Assembly: GCF_024763615.1 (NCBI RefSeq)
Contig: NC_077222.1
Coordinates: 89,900,001 to 89,964,000 of the forward strand
DNA length: 64,000 nt
Direction of reading: 5' to 3'
Source of the DNA: Phlebotomus papatasi
Taxonomy: Eukaryota > Arthropoda > Insecta > Diptera > Psychodidae
Shown here: piece after piece, positions 19,601-27,777 of the stretch
Layout: each line of letters begins with the position of its first letter
Numbering within the stretch: position 1 is the first letter of the stretch
Notes under the pieces: generated by a model
Databases searched by the model: none
The model's input: the letters and a program-made list of their open reading frames with translations, nothing else
What the model was told of the DNA's origin: nothing
Made by a program: the position numbers and the translations under genes

Positions 19601-22476
19601 ATAAAGCTTAATTATATCACGGTAAGGTCCAGATCTGTTTAAACTAGGAGAAAAATGCCCAATTCCTCTCTTCTTCTTGGTTCACTGAGGGCTTAGGAGT
19701 ATTGAATTTAAATATTTTGCATAAATTTCCTTTACCCAATCATTTACTGTCAGTTTATATAGGCAAAATATTTTAAAGAATAATTATACTGTAAAATTTT
19801 GCAGTAAATGATTAGGTAAAGGTTTATGCAAAGAACCTCTAACTCCTGATTCTAAACTCTAAGTGTAAGATATTTTGGACTAATGTTTTACTGCTTATTT
19901 TACTGATTTATTACTGATTACTGATTTATTATGAAGAAGGGATCAGCCTTTGTCTATTTTGGCCTTATGCCCTAGAAACATTTACGATTTAAACCGAGAG
20001 ATGGCTTAACGTAATTATAATTACAATAATGATTTGATTAAATTTCCATCAGGTTTCCGCTAACTAAGGTGTTTCTCGGGTTAAGCTGAGAGACGGATTA
20101 GTGAAAACTGTTGGAAATGCAATATATTGGATGATTGCATAAGTTCATGGGACTTTTTCAAGTAGGTCGTTAAGGGGTATCCCGTAGCTCACCTCCACCA
20201 TTTATGTTTACTTTTTTGCTCGTACTGGAAAGATTATAGTGTCTTACATCCCTCTAATGCTAAGTAGCCTTCAAATATAATAGTTCAATATCTCCTTTGG
20301 AGGACATTTCCAAAATGTGGAAGAAAAAGGTGCTACAGCATTGAATGTTAAGCGAATTTTGGAAAGATCCAAGTGATGAACTTCCACGGAAAAGCATTTT
20401 GGGCGTTTATTTAGGCAATGTTCTTGCTCTTAGAATGATTAAAAGATGTCTTGGCAAATTTCAAAATAGGGATTTATCCTTCGAAACATCGACTCCATTT
20501 TAAACGACTTCTAACATTCATGGCAATATTGTGAGTATCCTAGCGGAAGAAAATTTGTAGATAACAATTAAAAAGATTGTTAGGATGTTGGACAACAATA
20601 ATTTCATCGTATTTCGCTATTTAGAAAAGCTTTGATACGTTTAAAAGCTCGATGCATGGGTGCCACATCTTTTCACTGAAATAAATAGAACTAGAGTTGG
20701 TAAATTTCAAGAAGTTTCATGAATTTCCGGCTAAAGTAGGTGACGACACTGCTGTGAAATTTCTGAAATTTTACCATCTGTAAAGGGAACCATATGAATT
20801 TAGGGAATGTGGCAATTTCTCTACCGATATGCTGCTATGAAGATTTTTTTCTGGATCGATTGGTGACAGGTGATGAGATATAGATCCAGTAGAACAATAA
20901 TGCAGCGGAAAAGTCTTGCAAAAAAACAGCTAACCTTCTTGCAAAAGCTAATTTGCATTAATTGTAAATTTGATGGGATTTTAGGGAAATTAATCACTTT
21001 GAGCTACTCCAATGTGATGAAACAGTCATAGAAGATAAGCACAGTGCCTAATTTGTTATGCGCTTGCTTAATAAAAACGTCCGATGGCCAAAAGAAAGGG
21101 CATGATCTTCCAAAATGACAACACTAAATCGTGCGACTAATAATAACAGATGCTGCCAAAATTACAGGAGTTGCAAGAGGAAATTCTCCGGAACTTGGAA
21201 TATTCTTCATATATTGACCCTTCAGAATATCATTTGTTCCAATCTCTGCAGAATAGTTTGGTGTGCAAAAATATGGATTCTGCTCAAGCTGTCAAAAATG
21301 ACTTTGCGAACTTTCTTCAAGAAAAACAGCCTCTATCTTAAAAAATGGAATTGATAGGCTTATATATCTTTCGAGGGCAAGTGTTAAGATCAATGGAGAC
21401 CATAACCTTGATTATACAAAGAATATGTCTAAACTAAATTGTCTGTTGAAATTTATATTTGGGAGTCCTACGAACTTATGCAATCATCCAATAATTAAAA
21501 TTTTGATTATAATTACGTTAAGCTCTCTCTCGCTTTGAGTCGTAAGTGTGTCTAGGATATTACTGTGTGTGGGTTTAATCGTAATCTTCTTTTTCTCTTT
21601 GTTAAATCTGAAAGAGAGAAAGGAAATCTCAAAATTCTGATTTAAGTCCGTTTCCAAATAACCCCATTATTAGGTGAGATTCTTAACAATCTCACCTACT
21701 TTCAATTAAATCATTTATGTTACGAGTTTTGTTTTATTTTGACTAATATTTAGCTCTATATGAGCTCATATTGCAAAATCTTGTACCTCCTATAAAGAAT
21801 GCAGTGTTTCCAATCTATGATTTCTGAGGCAAAATCACATAATATTTCTGCAGAATGTTGACAAAGTCCCAAATATATTTGGCAAAAGAGGATTTGACTG
21901 AAAAGCTCTCTTTGAGCATATTTGGGATTTTGTCTTGTGCGTTTTTCACTCAACAATCTCACGGTATATACTTGCGATGTATTGAAATATCATCTGGGGA
22001 ATTTATAGCGGCTTTTATCTGGGGTTTTCCGGGATTTCTCTCTTCTTTCTCGCGCATTTTGAATTCTGAATTCACTTTCATGGGGAATAGTAGTTTTGAT
22101 AGGGGTTATTTTTAATCTTCAAGCTTGGGAAGGGTATCTTTTTCTTTTTTTTTCTTTTTGTTTCTTTTTTGGTTCTTTGTGGTTGATGTGTATTGGGGAA
22201 AATACCTATAATAATGGTGATGGCGGCTAATCCATAGCAAAAAGGTTCACAGCACGACCAAAAGCGATGTCTCTTCTTCATGAATGCCAGGGATTTCTTG
22301 TAGCGTGCCCCATTTTTGCGTCTTGGGGCCATAAGGGGTCTCTTGAGGCCTCTTTCCTCGCACATTGAATTAGATCTACCGTCACGTATGAAGACATCAT
22401 CTTCTACATCGTCACTAATTTCATCATCTAGACTATCTCGTACCACCAATTTGTCGGGCGGAACGTAACCCTTCAT
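3939..22476 (-). CDS. FAM234/ITFG3-like FG-GAP membrane protein, five exons, 3' incomplete
   Basis: Minus-strand gene assembled as 22206-22476, 17222-17443, 12501-13159, 7947-8765, 3939-4611. All junctions have GT/AG ends and matching phases (1, 1, 0, 0, then 1 at the open end), giving 881 codons. Residues 1-71 look cytosolic, with an acidic stretch near 14-27 and a basic KKRHR at 67-71. One membrane segment lies at about 79-104. The rest would be lumenal or extracellular: calcium-loop FG-GAP motifs DVNADG (160-165), DLNGDHRED (233-241), DLDGDDISD (294-302), DITGDGVED (406-414), DHDNITD (455-461), and propeller strands GTNGEIIW (210-217), GDTGKLIW (256-263), GHTFRQLW (429-436). This layout is that of FAM234-type single-pass proteins; the assignment is by architecture and no search was possible. 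The function of that family is poorly known, so none is proposed. The final exon ends at a donor, so more coding lies to the left, outside the window. Confidence 0.8.
5199..5962 (+). pseudogene. 5'-truncated mariner relic nested in the hAT-like element
   Basis: Parallels 20423-21491 of the more complete mariner for several hundred bases (shared phrases TTAGAATGATTAAAAG, AATATTGTGAGTATCCTA, GGAAGAAAATTT). Ends with CCTACGAACTTATG and CCAA before TA at 5963, matching the mariner right terminus. The left terminus is missing and the frame is broken. Confidence 0.7.
6686..7160. repeat. Two-unit tandem duplication inside the hAT-like element
   Basis: Units begin CTGCTTATGGTAGTTGTGAT (about 6686) and CTGCTTATGGTAGATGTGAT (about 6928). 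Each ends with ATTACAATAGGTGTGA. The units are about 240 bp and considerably diverged. Confidence 0.7.
7947..8765 (-). CDS. Exon 4 of the FAM234-like gene (FG-GAP repeats 4-5)
   Basis: Acceptor GGCTTTTTCAG, then KDFTTLYRNVASGF leading into MVPAILTDITGDGVED; the ATG at 8723 is internal, not a start. Encodes residues 385-657: FG-GAP loops at 406-414 and 455-461, a strand GHTFRQLW, a cysteine-containing segment (HCRGVV and DTCRLRY) and several N-x-S/T sequons (NST, NIT, NGT, NHT) that fit lumenal exposure. Ends REYVRMQ at donor GTAAAT (7946), phase 0. Confidence 0.87.
8766..9407. other. Start of intron 3
   Basis: AT-rich, non-coding. Contains ATAAGCTTATGGTAGCTGAG near 9280, the inverse of the motif near 500-519. 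Nothing else recognised. Confidence 0.5.
9408..9638. mobile_element. Palindromic MITE in intron 3
   Basis: Arms of roughly 100 bp: TTAGATCAAGAAAATTTCAT on the left and its inverse TTAGGTCAGGAAAATTTCAT on the right, both continuing through CTTTTCTTTCTCACATGTTT. The loop is near 9520. Its right edge runs into a tandem repeat array. Confidence 0.8.
9638..10170. repeat. Degenerate tandem array, about 4.5 units of 98-136 bp
   Basis: Units start near 9638, 9736, 9842, 9971 and 10107. Each carries a TTT(T)G-C/T-CTTAT start, then CAAAATTTCGCGTTGAA, an A-rich run and a (G)GGCGCCC-like word. The last unit is partial. The third and fourth units have gained about 25-30 bp. Confidence 0.75.
10171..10556. 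other. Intron 3 sequence with weak inverted similarities
   Basis: Words such as ACACGCACA and GCATAAAACGATT recur in inverted form across about 10190-10500, suggesting an old foldback. Too degenerate to delimit. Confidence 0.35.
10557..10920. repeat. Two-unit tandem repeat of about 200 bp
   Basis: Units near 10557-10755 and 10756-10915 share GTTATACCTCA/ATTATACATCA, TTATCGGTTC(T/G)CAACCG, a bent ACCGATTT, CAAA(A)GAT and CCCAAAAT. A related phrase (ATCGGTTCACAAACGATTTA, GATCGCCCAAAAT) occurs at 13535-13585. Confidence 0.6.
11096..11638. mobile_element. piggyBac-like MITE with TTAA target duplication
   Basis: 543 bp flanked by TTAA at 11092-11095 and 11639-11642. Left terminus CCCTTTAACGACAAGACAG; right terminus inverted CTCTTTAAGGACGATTGG followed by AACACCGGTGTCCC. 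The TTAA duplication and CYCTTT start fit piggyBac-mobilised MITEs. Interior AT-rich, no open frame. Confidence 0.8.
11817..12012 (-). mobile_element. CTTCAGAC-type MITE, copy 1 (inverted)
   Basis: About 195 bp between CGGGCTTCAGACCTAAGG and CTCTAGTCTGAAGCCCG. The interior matches copies at 14659-14856 and 24568-24766 (AGCAATAAAATTG, TTAAGGATAATT, GGCTAAACCTC). Confidence 0.8.
12013..12500. other. End of intron 3 before exon 3
   Basis: On the minus strand this follows the exon 3 donor at 12500. AT-rich; no feature seen. Confidence 0.5.
12501..13159 (-). CDS. Exon 3 of the FAM234-like gene (FG-GAP repeats 1-3)
   Basis: Begins after acceptor CTTTTTAG. It encodes residues 165-384: the end of the first FG-GAP loop, two G-x-x-G-x-I-I-W type propeller strands (210-217, 256-263) and the loops DLNGDHRED and DLDGDDISD. 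Cysteines at residues 190, 201 and 230 are consistent with a disulphide-bonded extracellular fold. The exon ends MQYKSE at donor GTGAGC (12500), phase 0. Confidence 0.87.
13160..13769. other. Start of intron 2, dispersed repeat fragments
   Basis: Around 13437-13590 is a copy of the repeat that carries AGATC-x-GCCGATCT words and GTGTGAAC(C)GTGTGAGGAG, shared with 52970-53040. The rest is AT-rich. Confidence 0.45.
13770..14130 (+). repeat. Foldback segment plus fragment of dispersed repeat R
   Basis: CGTCAGTTGGATCAGCAATT (13787-13806) is inverted at 13903-13924 (AATTGCTGATCCAACTGACG). The flank GGAGGGTCCTCTGAAG, ACCGTTTGGGCTCTAGACG to about 14130 matches the inverted copy at 51270-51550. Confidence 0.6.
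14131..14658. other. Intron 2, no feature recognised
   Basis: AT-rich, no open frame or repeat boundary seen. Confidence 0.4.
14659..14856 (+). mobile_element. CTTCAGAC-type MITE, copy 2
   Basis: Begins TCTTCAGACTAGAGGTTT and ends TTAGGTCTGAAGCCCG; interior parallel to copies 1 and 3 (GATTAATTTTATTGCT-type, AACAGTTGAGCCATATGG). Confidence 0.8.
14885..15110 (+). mobile_element. Tc1-like 3' end fragment
   Basis: Shares with 59445-59650 the phrases GCATATT-x-ATTTTGCAGA, TTCCAG(G/A)AACAC, TTTAGAATT and GGTCA-ending blocks, and both finish with GAACTTTTC-x-CCTGTAT. The last segment resembles an inverted Tc1/mariner terminus (ATACAGG-x-GAAAAGTTC). Confidence 0.45.
15375..15434. mobile_element. 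Minimal TA-flanked inverted-repeat element
   Basis: 60 bp starting GGGGAAAAA and ending TTTCCCC, flanked by TA on both sides (15373-15374 and 15435-15436). Looks like an extreme deletion form of the GGGGAA-type MITEs. Confidence 0.5.
15551..15848. mobile_element. Foldback repeat related to the 3.1-3.4 kb one
   Basis: Arms begin ATAAATATGTATGGAAACCGG and its inverse CCGGTTTGCATACATATTTA. The left arm includes AAGCTTTCGGCTCGAACTCG and GAGCACTCTTTATTCATCA, shared with 3230-3310. Confidence 0.7.
15849..17221. other. Intron 2, ordinary non-coding
   Basis: AT-rich. A 78-residue plus-strand open frame at 16024-16260 has no recognisable motif. Nothing else supported. Confidence 0.45.
17222..17443 (-). 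CDS. Exon 2 of the FAM234-like gene (end of membrane helix, stalk)
   Basis: Acceptor TTTCTAG directly precedes GCGCTC at 17443. The first two bases complete the Gly codon, then ALLLTLFPMPL finishes the membrane helix. A proline-rich stalk (PSPVGQPPPTTIPGD) follows, then LVWKRV, and the exon ends inside the first FG-GAP loop (DVNAD plus G) at a consensus GTAAGG donor at 17221. Splitting the loop codon and resuming with GVPDIIIG in exon 3 restores a standard FG-GAP motif. Confidence 0.82.
17444..18264. other. Start of intron 1
   Basis: AT-rich, no repeat or gene recognised. Confidence 0.45.
18265..18497 (+). mobile_element. CACTGAGA-type MITE, copy 2
   Basis: Matches copy 1 from AACATTTCGGAAATGTTTAT to TTTTTCTCTCAGTG, followed by TA. 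The left terminus is eroded. Confidence 0.7.
18498..19488. other. Intron 1, AT-rich
   Basis: No supported feature. Short palindromic phrases at 19198-19280 (GAGCTCAGAGCAAAAAAACG and its approximate inverse GTTTTTTTGCTCCGAGCGCC) suggest a small hairpin repeat. Confidence 0.4.
19489..19840. repeat. GGGG-type MITE remnant and small palindrome
   Basis: 19496-19540 (GAAGTGGGGTACCTTTGAAA) resembles the terminus at 53938-53957 inverted. 19719-19749 (GCATAAATTTCCTTTACCC) is inverted at 19801-19831, making a hairpin of about 115 bp. Confidence 0.45.
19966..20090. mobile_element. CCGAGAGACGG-type palindromic MITE, first of a tandem pair
   Basis: Contains TTACGATTTAAACCGAGAG, GGCTTAACGTAATTATAAT and ATTTCCATCAG, as in copies at 23247, 29483 and 41640. 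It is followed at once by a second copy. Confidence 0.65.
20127..21491 (+). mobile_element. Mariner element, full length but inactivated
   Basis: 1365 bp, the usual mariner size. Termini TTGGATGATTGCATAAGTTC (left) and inverted TTGGATGATTGCATAAGTTCG (right, first 20 shown match), with TA duplicated at 20125-20126 and 21492-21493. The termini look most like the cecropia/mellifera mariner group. The transposase is broken by stops and frameshifts; the clearest remnant is the C-terminal part encoded at 21150-21341. Confidence 0.85.
21150..21341 (+). pseudogene. Mariner transposase C-terminal fragment
   Basis: Reads SEYHLFQSLQNSLVCKNMDS and then AVKNDFANFLQEKQ, which matches the mariner family segment around the third catalytic residue: S/P-D-Y-H-LF-x-SLQ-x-x-L-x-GK-x-F and the following V-K-x-x-x-x-x-FF. 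The third catalytic D (as in PSDYHLF) is E here, and LAP before it is degraded. Upstream D residues are not recoverable in one frame. The protein is not expected to be functional. Confidence 0.75.
21561..22205. other. Intron 1 next to exon 1, with a TAGGTGAGATT hairpin
   Basis: 21671-21698 is a hairpin TAGGTGAGATT...AATCTCACCTA, the same as at 38443-38470. The pyrimidine-rich run 22138-22172 is T-rich intron sequence. No gene. Confidence 0.5.
22206..22476 (-). CDS. Exon 1 of the FAM234-like gene (start codon, cytosolic tail)
   Basis: Encodes residues 1-90 plus one base. The ATG at 22476 has A at -3 and is the first Met of the frame. The peptide opens MKGYVPPDKLVVRD, has acidic DSLDDEISDDVEDD at 14-27, and then a basic run (RRK, KKRHR) just before a hydrophobic stretch that begins the membrane segment. 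The exon ends ATAG before GTATTT at 22205, splitting a Gly codon. Reading through the donor gives a poor continuation (KKETKRKKKKK), while splicing to exon 2 completes a membrane helix, which supports this junction. Confidence 0.8.
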
Positions 22477-23240
22477 GATATACCCCTTACACCAGTTTTT
22501 CCACTCTTTTTTACGACACCCTTGGCAATTTCACCCAGAGATTCTTTCTCTGCAATATATTTTTGGGGTTTTCTTTCAACAAATTTTCCTCTACACTTTT
22601 TCACAACGCAATTCTCGTGGTTTTTCTCTTGAATGATTTTCCACGAATATTTTTTATATATGCACCAAAGCTGGTTCAATGCTGGACAAGCTGAGGAATT
22701 TGCTTTTTGCCACAACTTGATAAAAGTTCAGCTGATGGGAACCCGATTGGTGTTGAGGGTGCAATTTGAGGGATATTCGATGGCAAATGAGACACTTTGA
22801 TGGGTTGAAAGTATCAAAAATACACACAACAACTTGTTGTTTTCACTCGTCACTTTTATTAATGTGAAAATAGTTGATGGAAACATATGTCCACTGAGGA
22901 GAAAAAGAAATTGTGTGTGGGTTTTCCTTTTGATTTATCTTGCACATGCGTCCCATGGCTCTATTGATTTTTCTTATCATGAGCTTTTCCAGTCTATTCT
23001 CTCTCTCTATTGCTCTCCTGAATTTTCCAATTTACTCCCGCTCTCCGGTTTACCTTTTCTTCCCCAGAAATTTTCATATGTTTTCCAACATTAGATGCTA
23101 CATGATCAAATACCGTTAATGGTGATATAAACAACACTGTAAACACTGTGAAAAAATGTTGAGAAAATTTTACAAGTTTATGCAATTAGAATTCAAAGTA
23201 ATTTAATTGTAAATCGTAAACCTCTCTTATGTTCTAGAAA
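22477..23240. other. 5' flank of the FAM234-like gene
   Basis: Holds the 5' UTR and any promoter of the minus-strand gene. No TATA box or initiator can be placed with confidence. The short open frames on both strands (for example 22473-22715 and 22834-23094) have no family resemblance and are treated as chance. Confidence 0.4.
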
Positions 23241-23246
23241 GACCTA

Positions 23247-23366
23247 CTGCTTAAGCCGAGAGACGGCTTAACGCAAGTAGAATCAAATTAATGATTAAAC
23301 TTAAAATCCCATCAGTTTTTCACTAAGTCGCCTCTAGACTTAAGTCGTAAGTCTGCCTAGGGCATT
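23247..23366. mobile_element. CCGAGAGACGG-type MITE
   Basis: AGCCGAGAGACGGCTTAACG on the left and an inverted ACTTACGACTTAAGTCTAGA-like right end with the sequence CCTAGGGCATT. About 120 bp. Confidence 0.7.
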
Positions 23367-23652
23367 TCTCGTAATATCATGAAGCTTTAGAAGTGCTAAT
23401 GCATATTAGTTTAAAAAAAATGGTCATGGATATAATATTTATAATCGGTAGGAGTTATAAAGAAGCACTTCCTATACAGTACAGAGAATGAAAAACTGCC
23501 AATACTCTGGCCGATATTCGTCTGAAACCATTGTAAAAATGCCTTTATCCTTTCGAAAAAATATTATTTTGACATCGAATTACTCAAGATCAGTTGAAGG
23601 AATCTTATTGAAATTCGGTATGTGATTAGTGTACGGCTTAAGCTTTTAATTC

Positions 23653-24045
23653 ACACATACTAACCCCTTTCCTCATCCCTTCTTCCACTAGTTCCAATAC
23701 AAAATGAGGACTTTTCCCTCAATACTCCTCTCTAAAGAGAAGTAAAAATCAGAAACTTGGCATGGGATCAAGGTTTATGGAAGGCTTTTTAACCATGGAT
23801 TATGCGTTTCCCCCATTACTCCTTCTAGTAGCTTCCATAGAAAATAAAGACTTTATATAACTCTTCACTGAAAAAAGGTAAAAAGCTGAAACTCTGCATG
23901 GGAACAAGGCTTAAGAAAATTTCTTAACCTACTCATATAAGTTTCTACTCCTATCCCTCCCTCTGGTAGCCTTCAAATAGAATGAAGACTTTTCATTATA
24001 ATTTCTTTCTGAGAAAAGGAAAAAAAACTGAAAGGTCGCCTTGTG
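23653..24045. repeat. Three-unit tandem repeat of about 110-140 bp
   Basis: Units near 23653, 23795 and 23931. Each has a CCC-rich start, a TAG-x-x-TTCCA/CTTCAAATA block, GA(C)TTT, then CT-AAA-x-GAAAA/GGTAAAAA and, in two units, GCATGGGA(T/A)CAAGG. Diverged, so old. Confidence 0.6.
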
Positions 24046-24479
24046 AACTTATCTTTCGTATCTCTCCCATCGTTTTGCAGGGTTTTTTTTCTAGACCTTT
24101 CGATTGAGCATTCATCGATTAAGTTCGGTTGATAAGTGTCTGAGATGTAAGGATTAACGTTTTGACTTTGATCCCTCATGTTTCAATATCCTACCCCGGT
24201 TATGCAGTTTAAAAGCATATGCTTTTATTTTCATTTCGATACAGTTCTCATTGTTGGACGAACGATAATCCACTTTTGCCCATTTTCCTTTTCACTTTTA
24301 ACAAAAAAAAATCTTTAAATATTTCTTTTCTTTTCTTTAATAAACTTGCTTAAATTAGGACTTTTTTTTTAAAAAAATCTTGACATTTCCAACCCGACTG
24401 AATTAGACTTAATCGATCATGAGTTGGTTTAGTATCCATAATTGATATTATCTTTCTCAAATATTTTTCAATTTTTTTT
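24046..24479. other. Non-coding before the repeat R copy
   Basis: Around 24375-24420, TTTCCAACCCGACTGAATTAG recurs (first 20 bases nearly) at 25390 and inverted at 28310-28330. Otherwise nothing. Confidence 0.4.
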
Positions 24480-24567
24480 TTATTTGTTCGATAGCATGTG
24501 GCCGGGCTAGAAGCTAAACGGTAAGAAATATCGACTTCAAGTCTTCGACGAACCCTCCATAAGACCG

Positions 24568-24766
24568 TCTTCAGACTAGAGGTTTAGCCCAGTTCCCAAG
24601 AATCTTAAAACCTTAAACAGCAACCGATTTTATTGATTTTTCAAAATGTAATAGGTCATTTGCCCTTAATAAACCAATCCTATGTTAAAATTTTCCAAAA
24701 AATCTTGACTGATAAGATATTAGAAAAGTTAAGCCATATGACTAAGCCTTAGGTCTGAAGCCCATA
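24568..24766 (+). mobile_element. CTTCAGAC-type MITE, copy 3
   Basis: Begins GTCTTCAGACTAGAGGTTT and ends TTAGGTCTGAAGCCCAT. Flanking CATAAGACC and ATATAAGTC may be a degraded 8-bp target duplication. Confidence 0.8.
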
Positions 24767-24902
24767 TAAGTCAACATTATCTGGGACAGTCTCTTTTGCT
24801 TTTTCCCCACCTCCCTTTTTCCCCTCCAAAATCATGTTTTTATTTGGTTTATTTCGAAAATGGTTTCTACGATTTCTCTCATTTTCGAAAATGTTTTAAA
24901 GG

Positions 24903-25230
24903 GCTCCCGGTCAAAAACCCTTAAAACTAAAATCCCGGAAGCCAAAATCCCGAACACCAAAATCCTGAAAGCTAAAATCCCGAATGGGCCAAAATCCCGA
25001 AAACCAAAATTCTGAATTCTTAAAAGTGTCATAGCTACTCTAATGATTGCACCCGCACTTGCTGGAGGTGAAAATAAATTTTCTGCGTCTTCATGTGTCT
25101 CGGGAAATTATTCTACACGTTATCTTTCATTTAATTAATTTAATCCCTTTCAGGATTTTGAACATTCGGGATTTAGACTACAGGATTTTGGCTTTCGGAT
25201 TTTAACTTTCGATATTTTGGTTACCTCCGA
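24903..25230 (+). mobile_element. Foldback element copy 2 with 9-bp target duplication
   Basis: Left tandem-repeat arm to about 25020, core 25021-25145 (GTGTCATAGCTACTCTAATG ... GAAATTATTCTACACG), inverted arm to about 25220. Flanks TTTTAAAGG (24894-24902) and TTTTAGAGG (25231-25239) look like a 9-bp duplication with one difference. The unoccupied paralogue near 48747-48755 reads TTTTAGAGG once. Confidence 0.75.
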
Positions 25231-25633
25231 TTTTAGAGGTAATCAAGGCAAATATTTCGTCCTTGGATACCTGTGTTCGAATTCGAAAACCATTTCGATA
25301 TTTGAATTTTCGAAGATCAAAGTTAACCAATTTGAAGGGCTTATTTTTCAAACGATTTGTTTAAATTTGGTTTTTCTGAAAGATCTTAAAATTTCCAACC
25401 CGACTGCATCGGACTTAATCAGGAGTGAATCAGTAATATACCCGTAAGTGGTTTACCTTCCTCGGATTAACTCTTTTTATTTGTTCGTATTCTTCTTACT
25501 CATGCTAAAGCAAACTAAAACCTACTTCTCTTAAGCAATTTATTATTTCGAAATGTTTTTTTTTTTAAATTTAATAATCAATTTAATTGGTATTAAAGTG
25601 ATATGTACCTAAAAAGTATACGAAAAGATAATA

Positions 25634-25853
25634 GGGGAAAGTGCTCTCCCTTCGAACGTCCATGCCTTCGAATAATGTAAATTTCTTTTGTTTTTCGTAA
25701 GAGATTTACACTAAATTATCACGGAATTATCACTAATTGCTGATAAGCCAATTAATATTTAATAGAAATATGTAAGTCTGTTAGGAAAACTGAAAGAAAA
25801 TTTACATTATTCGAAGGCATGAACGTTTGAAGGGAGAGTACTTTGCCCTTCAC
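25634..25853. mobile_element. GGGGAAAG-type palindromic MITE
   Basis: Starts TA-GGGGAAAGTGCTCTCCCTTC and ends with the inverse GAAGGGAGAGTACTTTGCCC. Arms of about 70 bp include ATGCCTTCGAATAATGTAAA; a loop lies near 25740. Confidence 0.8.
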
Positions 25854-25915
25854 AGATTTCCTGTGAGTTCGAGCACTTCACAAAGCTCGGACGCTTTACC
25901 ATCTTTTTTTATTTA

Positions 25916-27379
25916 TACAAGTTTTTTTTACAAACTATTAATTTTTTAATATTTTTTTTTTAAATATTTTATCCATCAATCAATAGTTAATTTCTAACAG
26001 TGCAGTAAACCATATTGGTGTTATGAGACAAAATGCCAAATATGAGTATTTAGGAAAATTCTCTTGAGCTCAAATTTAATTAATTTCCAGCACGACAAAA
26101 ATACCCCCAGCTCAAAGCAACCCCCTCCCCCTCCTAAAAGTTATAACATTGGGAAATACAACGTTCTCAGCACGTACGGGAAATTCGTGTGATTATATGG
26201 GTGTTGAAGAAATAAACGTTGAGTGCAAATGCTAAACAACATTTAGGAGGCACTTTTGAGCAATTAATTAGTATCGTTGACTCTCCCTCAAATGACTGTA
26301 TACGGTAAAGTTTTCCAGTCTGTGAGAGGATGAGAGGAAAAGTCTATCTCATTTTCCTGAAGTAGAAAATTCCACCCTATGATAAGCTCAAAGCACGGCA
26401 TAGGAGGAATAAAACCACCCATTTTCGTTGAGGCATTTGAATGTTAGCTTTTAGATGGCACCAAGAGCGTGTTGAGAGAGGATAAATATCTTCCGCCAAG
26501 GATGTTGAGATATACCTCATTTCTTAAACTTTCACCTCAAAAGCACATTTTGCTTTTGAAAGTTGACAAAAGCTCATGAGAATTGTTGTGAGGGAATTGT
26601 TAAACTTTTTGGACTCTATCTATCTTAATGACACTATATACGAACTTTTCAACTCTCTGTTTCCCTCCAGAAACATCTGCACTGTATTATACATATCCAA
26701 TTACAAATGATTGAGCTTAAAAGTTTCCTTTTATCTCTCTGTCTCTCTCTCTGACTCTTTTCGTCTGATGTAAATTTCTCATGGGAAATTAACAAATAAT
26801 TTAGTGTTTAATAACTTTGACTCCCTTGTAGCACATTATCACCCTTGAAGGAATTTTAATAATGTCATATTCAGTTTTCAAGGGGTGTCTCCTGGAATAT
26901 ATAAACAGCTGCCAGAGAGATAATCAGTACCTATTATTAGGTTATAGTGTTTCCAATGTCACCAAAGTTTTCCTTTTGAAATACAAATTGATTATAAAAA
27001 TATGATGTGAACGGAAATGTGATAATAATTCGGTATTAATCGGAAATGTATTACATGCAATGATAATTATGCTTCCGGATTCTCATTCATTATTTCATTG
27101 CATAGAATCATTTACTAAAATACTCATTATTTTGATTTCTATTTGGTTTTGCACCGATAATCTAGGTAAGATCGATTTTGTTATTCTTTTATACTTAGGT
27201 GACAACAGCTCTATTTATACTAAAGCAATTTATTTCTTCATTACGAAAAATTTAAAGGTCTTTGAATGATTGTTAATTCTCTAGAACTGGCCAGATTAAA
27301 ATGGTATAACTCTGCCTTAACATCAAGTGCTTAATTAAGTCATTTTAAAGCTCCTTAATTAAGTAGTTTGTATTACGGC
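25916..27379. other. Low-repeat non-coding region
   Basis: Mostly single-copy-looking sequence with no convincing exon. A (TCTC)n run lies near 26733-26753. Possible regulatory DNA, but nothing specific can be named. Confidence 0.4.
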
Positions 27380-27777
27380 GTTATCACACTTGCACATTAA
27401 AATTTTAATGTGATTCACATTAATTGTCGCTTGTGAGCGTCAAAATATGTTATTTGTGTCTTCGAGTCACTTAATATTTGAGGTTTTTCTATTTATTGAT
27501 AAAGAAGTGGACTTGGCCTGCAAAAATAAGTTTAAATTTACCTAAAGCATAAATATTTTTCACATTAAAAAATTAAAGAGAAAATCGCATTAATTTTTCG
27601 CATTAATGCTATAAATCAATTTATATCAAATTTTACGGGCCAAGTCTGCCTTTTTATCAACAAATAGATCAAATTTTGAATATAAAATGATTCAAACACA
27701 CAAATTACACATTTGGACTCTCACCAGCAACAATTAATGTGAATCATATTAAAATTTTAATGTGCAAGTGTGATAAC
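27380..27777. mobile_element. Palindromic MITE (GTTATCACACTTG type)
   Basis: 398 bp. Left GTTATCACACTTGCACATTA and the exact inverse at the right end; each terminus contains the internal palindrome CATTAAAATTTTAATG. The arms extend through CCTCAAATATT/ACTTGGCC blocks with a central AT-rich loop. Confidence 0.85.

Larger units (their letters stand above)
20091..21560. mobile_element. CCGAGAGACGG-type MITE split by a mariner
   Basis: Left part ends GTGAAAACTGTTGGAAATGC; the right part resumes at 21494 with TTTGATTATAATTACGTTAA and AGTCGTAAGTGTGTCTAGG. The mariner at 20127-21491 lies between, at a duplicated TA. Uninterrupted copies at 41650-41905 show the expected continuous sequence. Confidence 0.7.
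24480..25915 (+). repeat. Dispersed repeat R, interrupted by three insertions
   Basis: A non-coding repeat recognised by comparison with 48690-48970 and with inverted copies at 28180-28890 and 51270-51550. Landmarks: TCGACTTC-x-x-GTCTTCGACGA, CCTCCAAAATCATGTTTTTA, ATTTTCGAAAATGTTTTA, AATATTTCGTCC, and near the end GTGAGTTCGAGCA, CGAAGCTC-like and GCTTTACCATC. A CTTCAGAC MITE (24568-24766), a foldback element (24903-25230) and a GGGGAAAG MITE (25634-25853) interrupt it. Confidence 0.65.
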
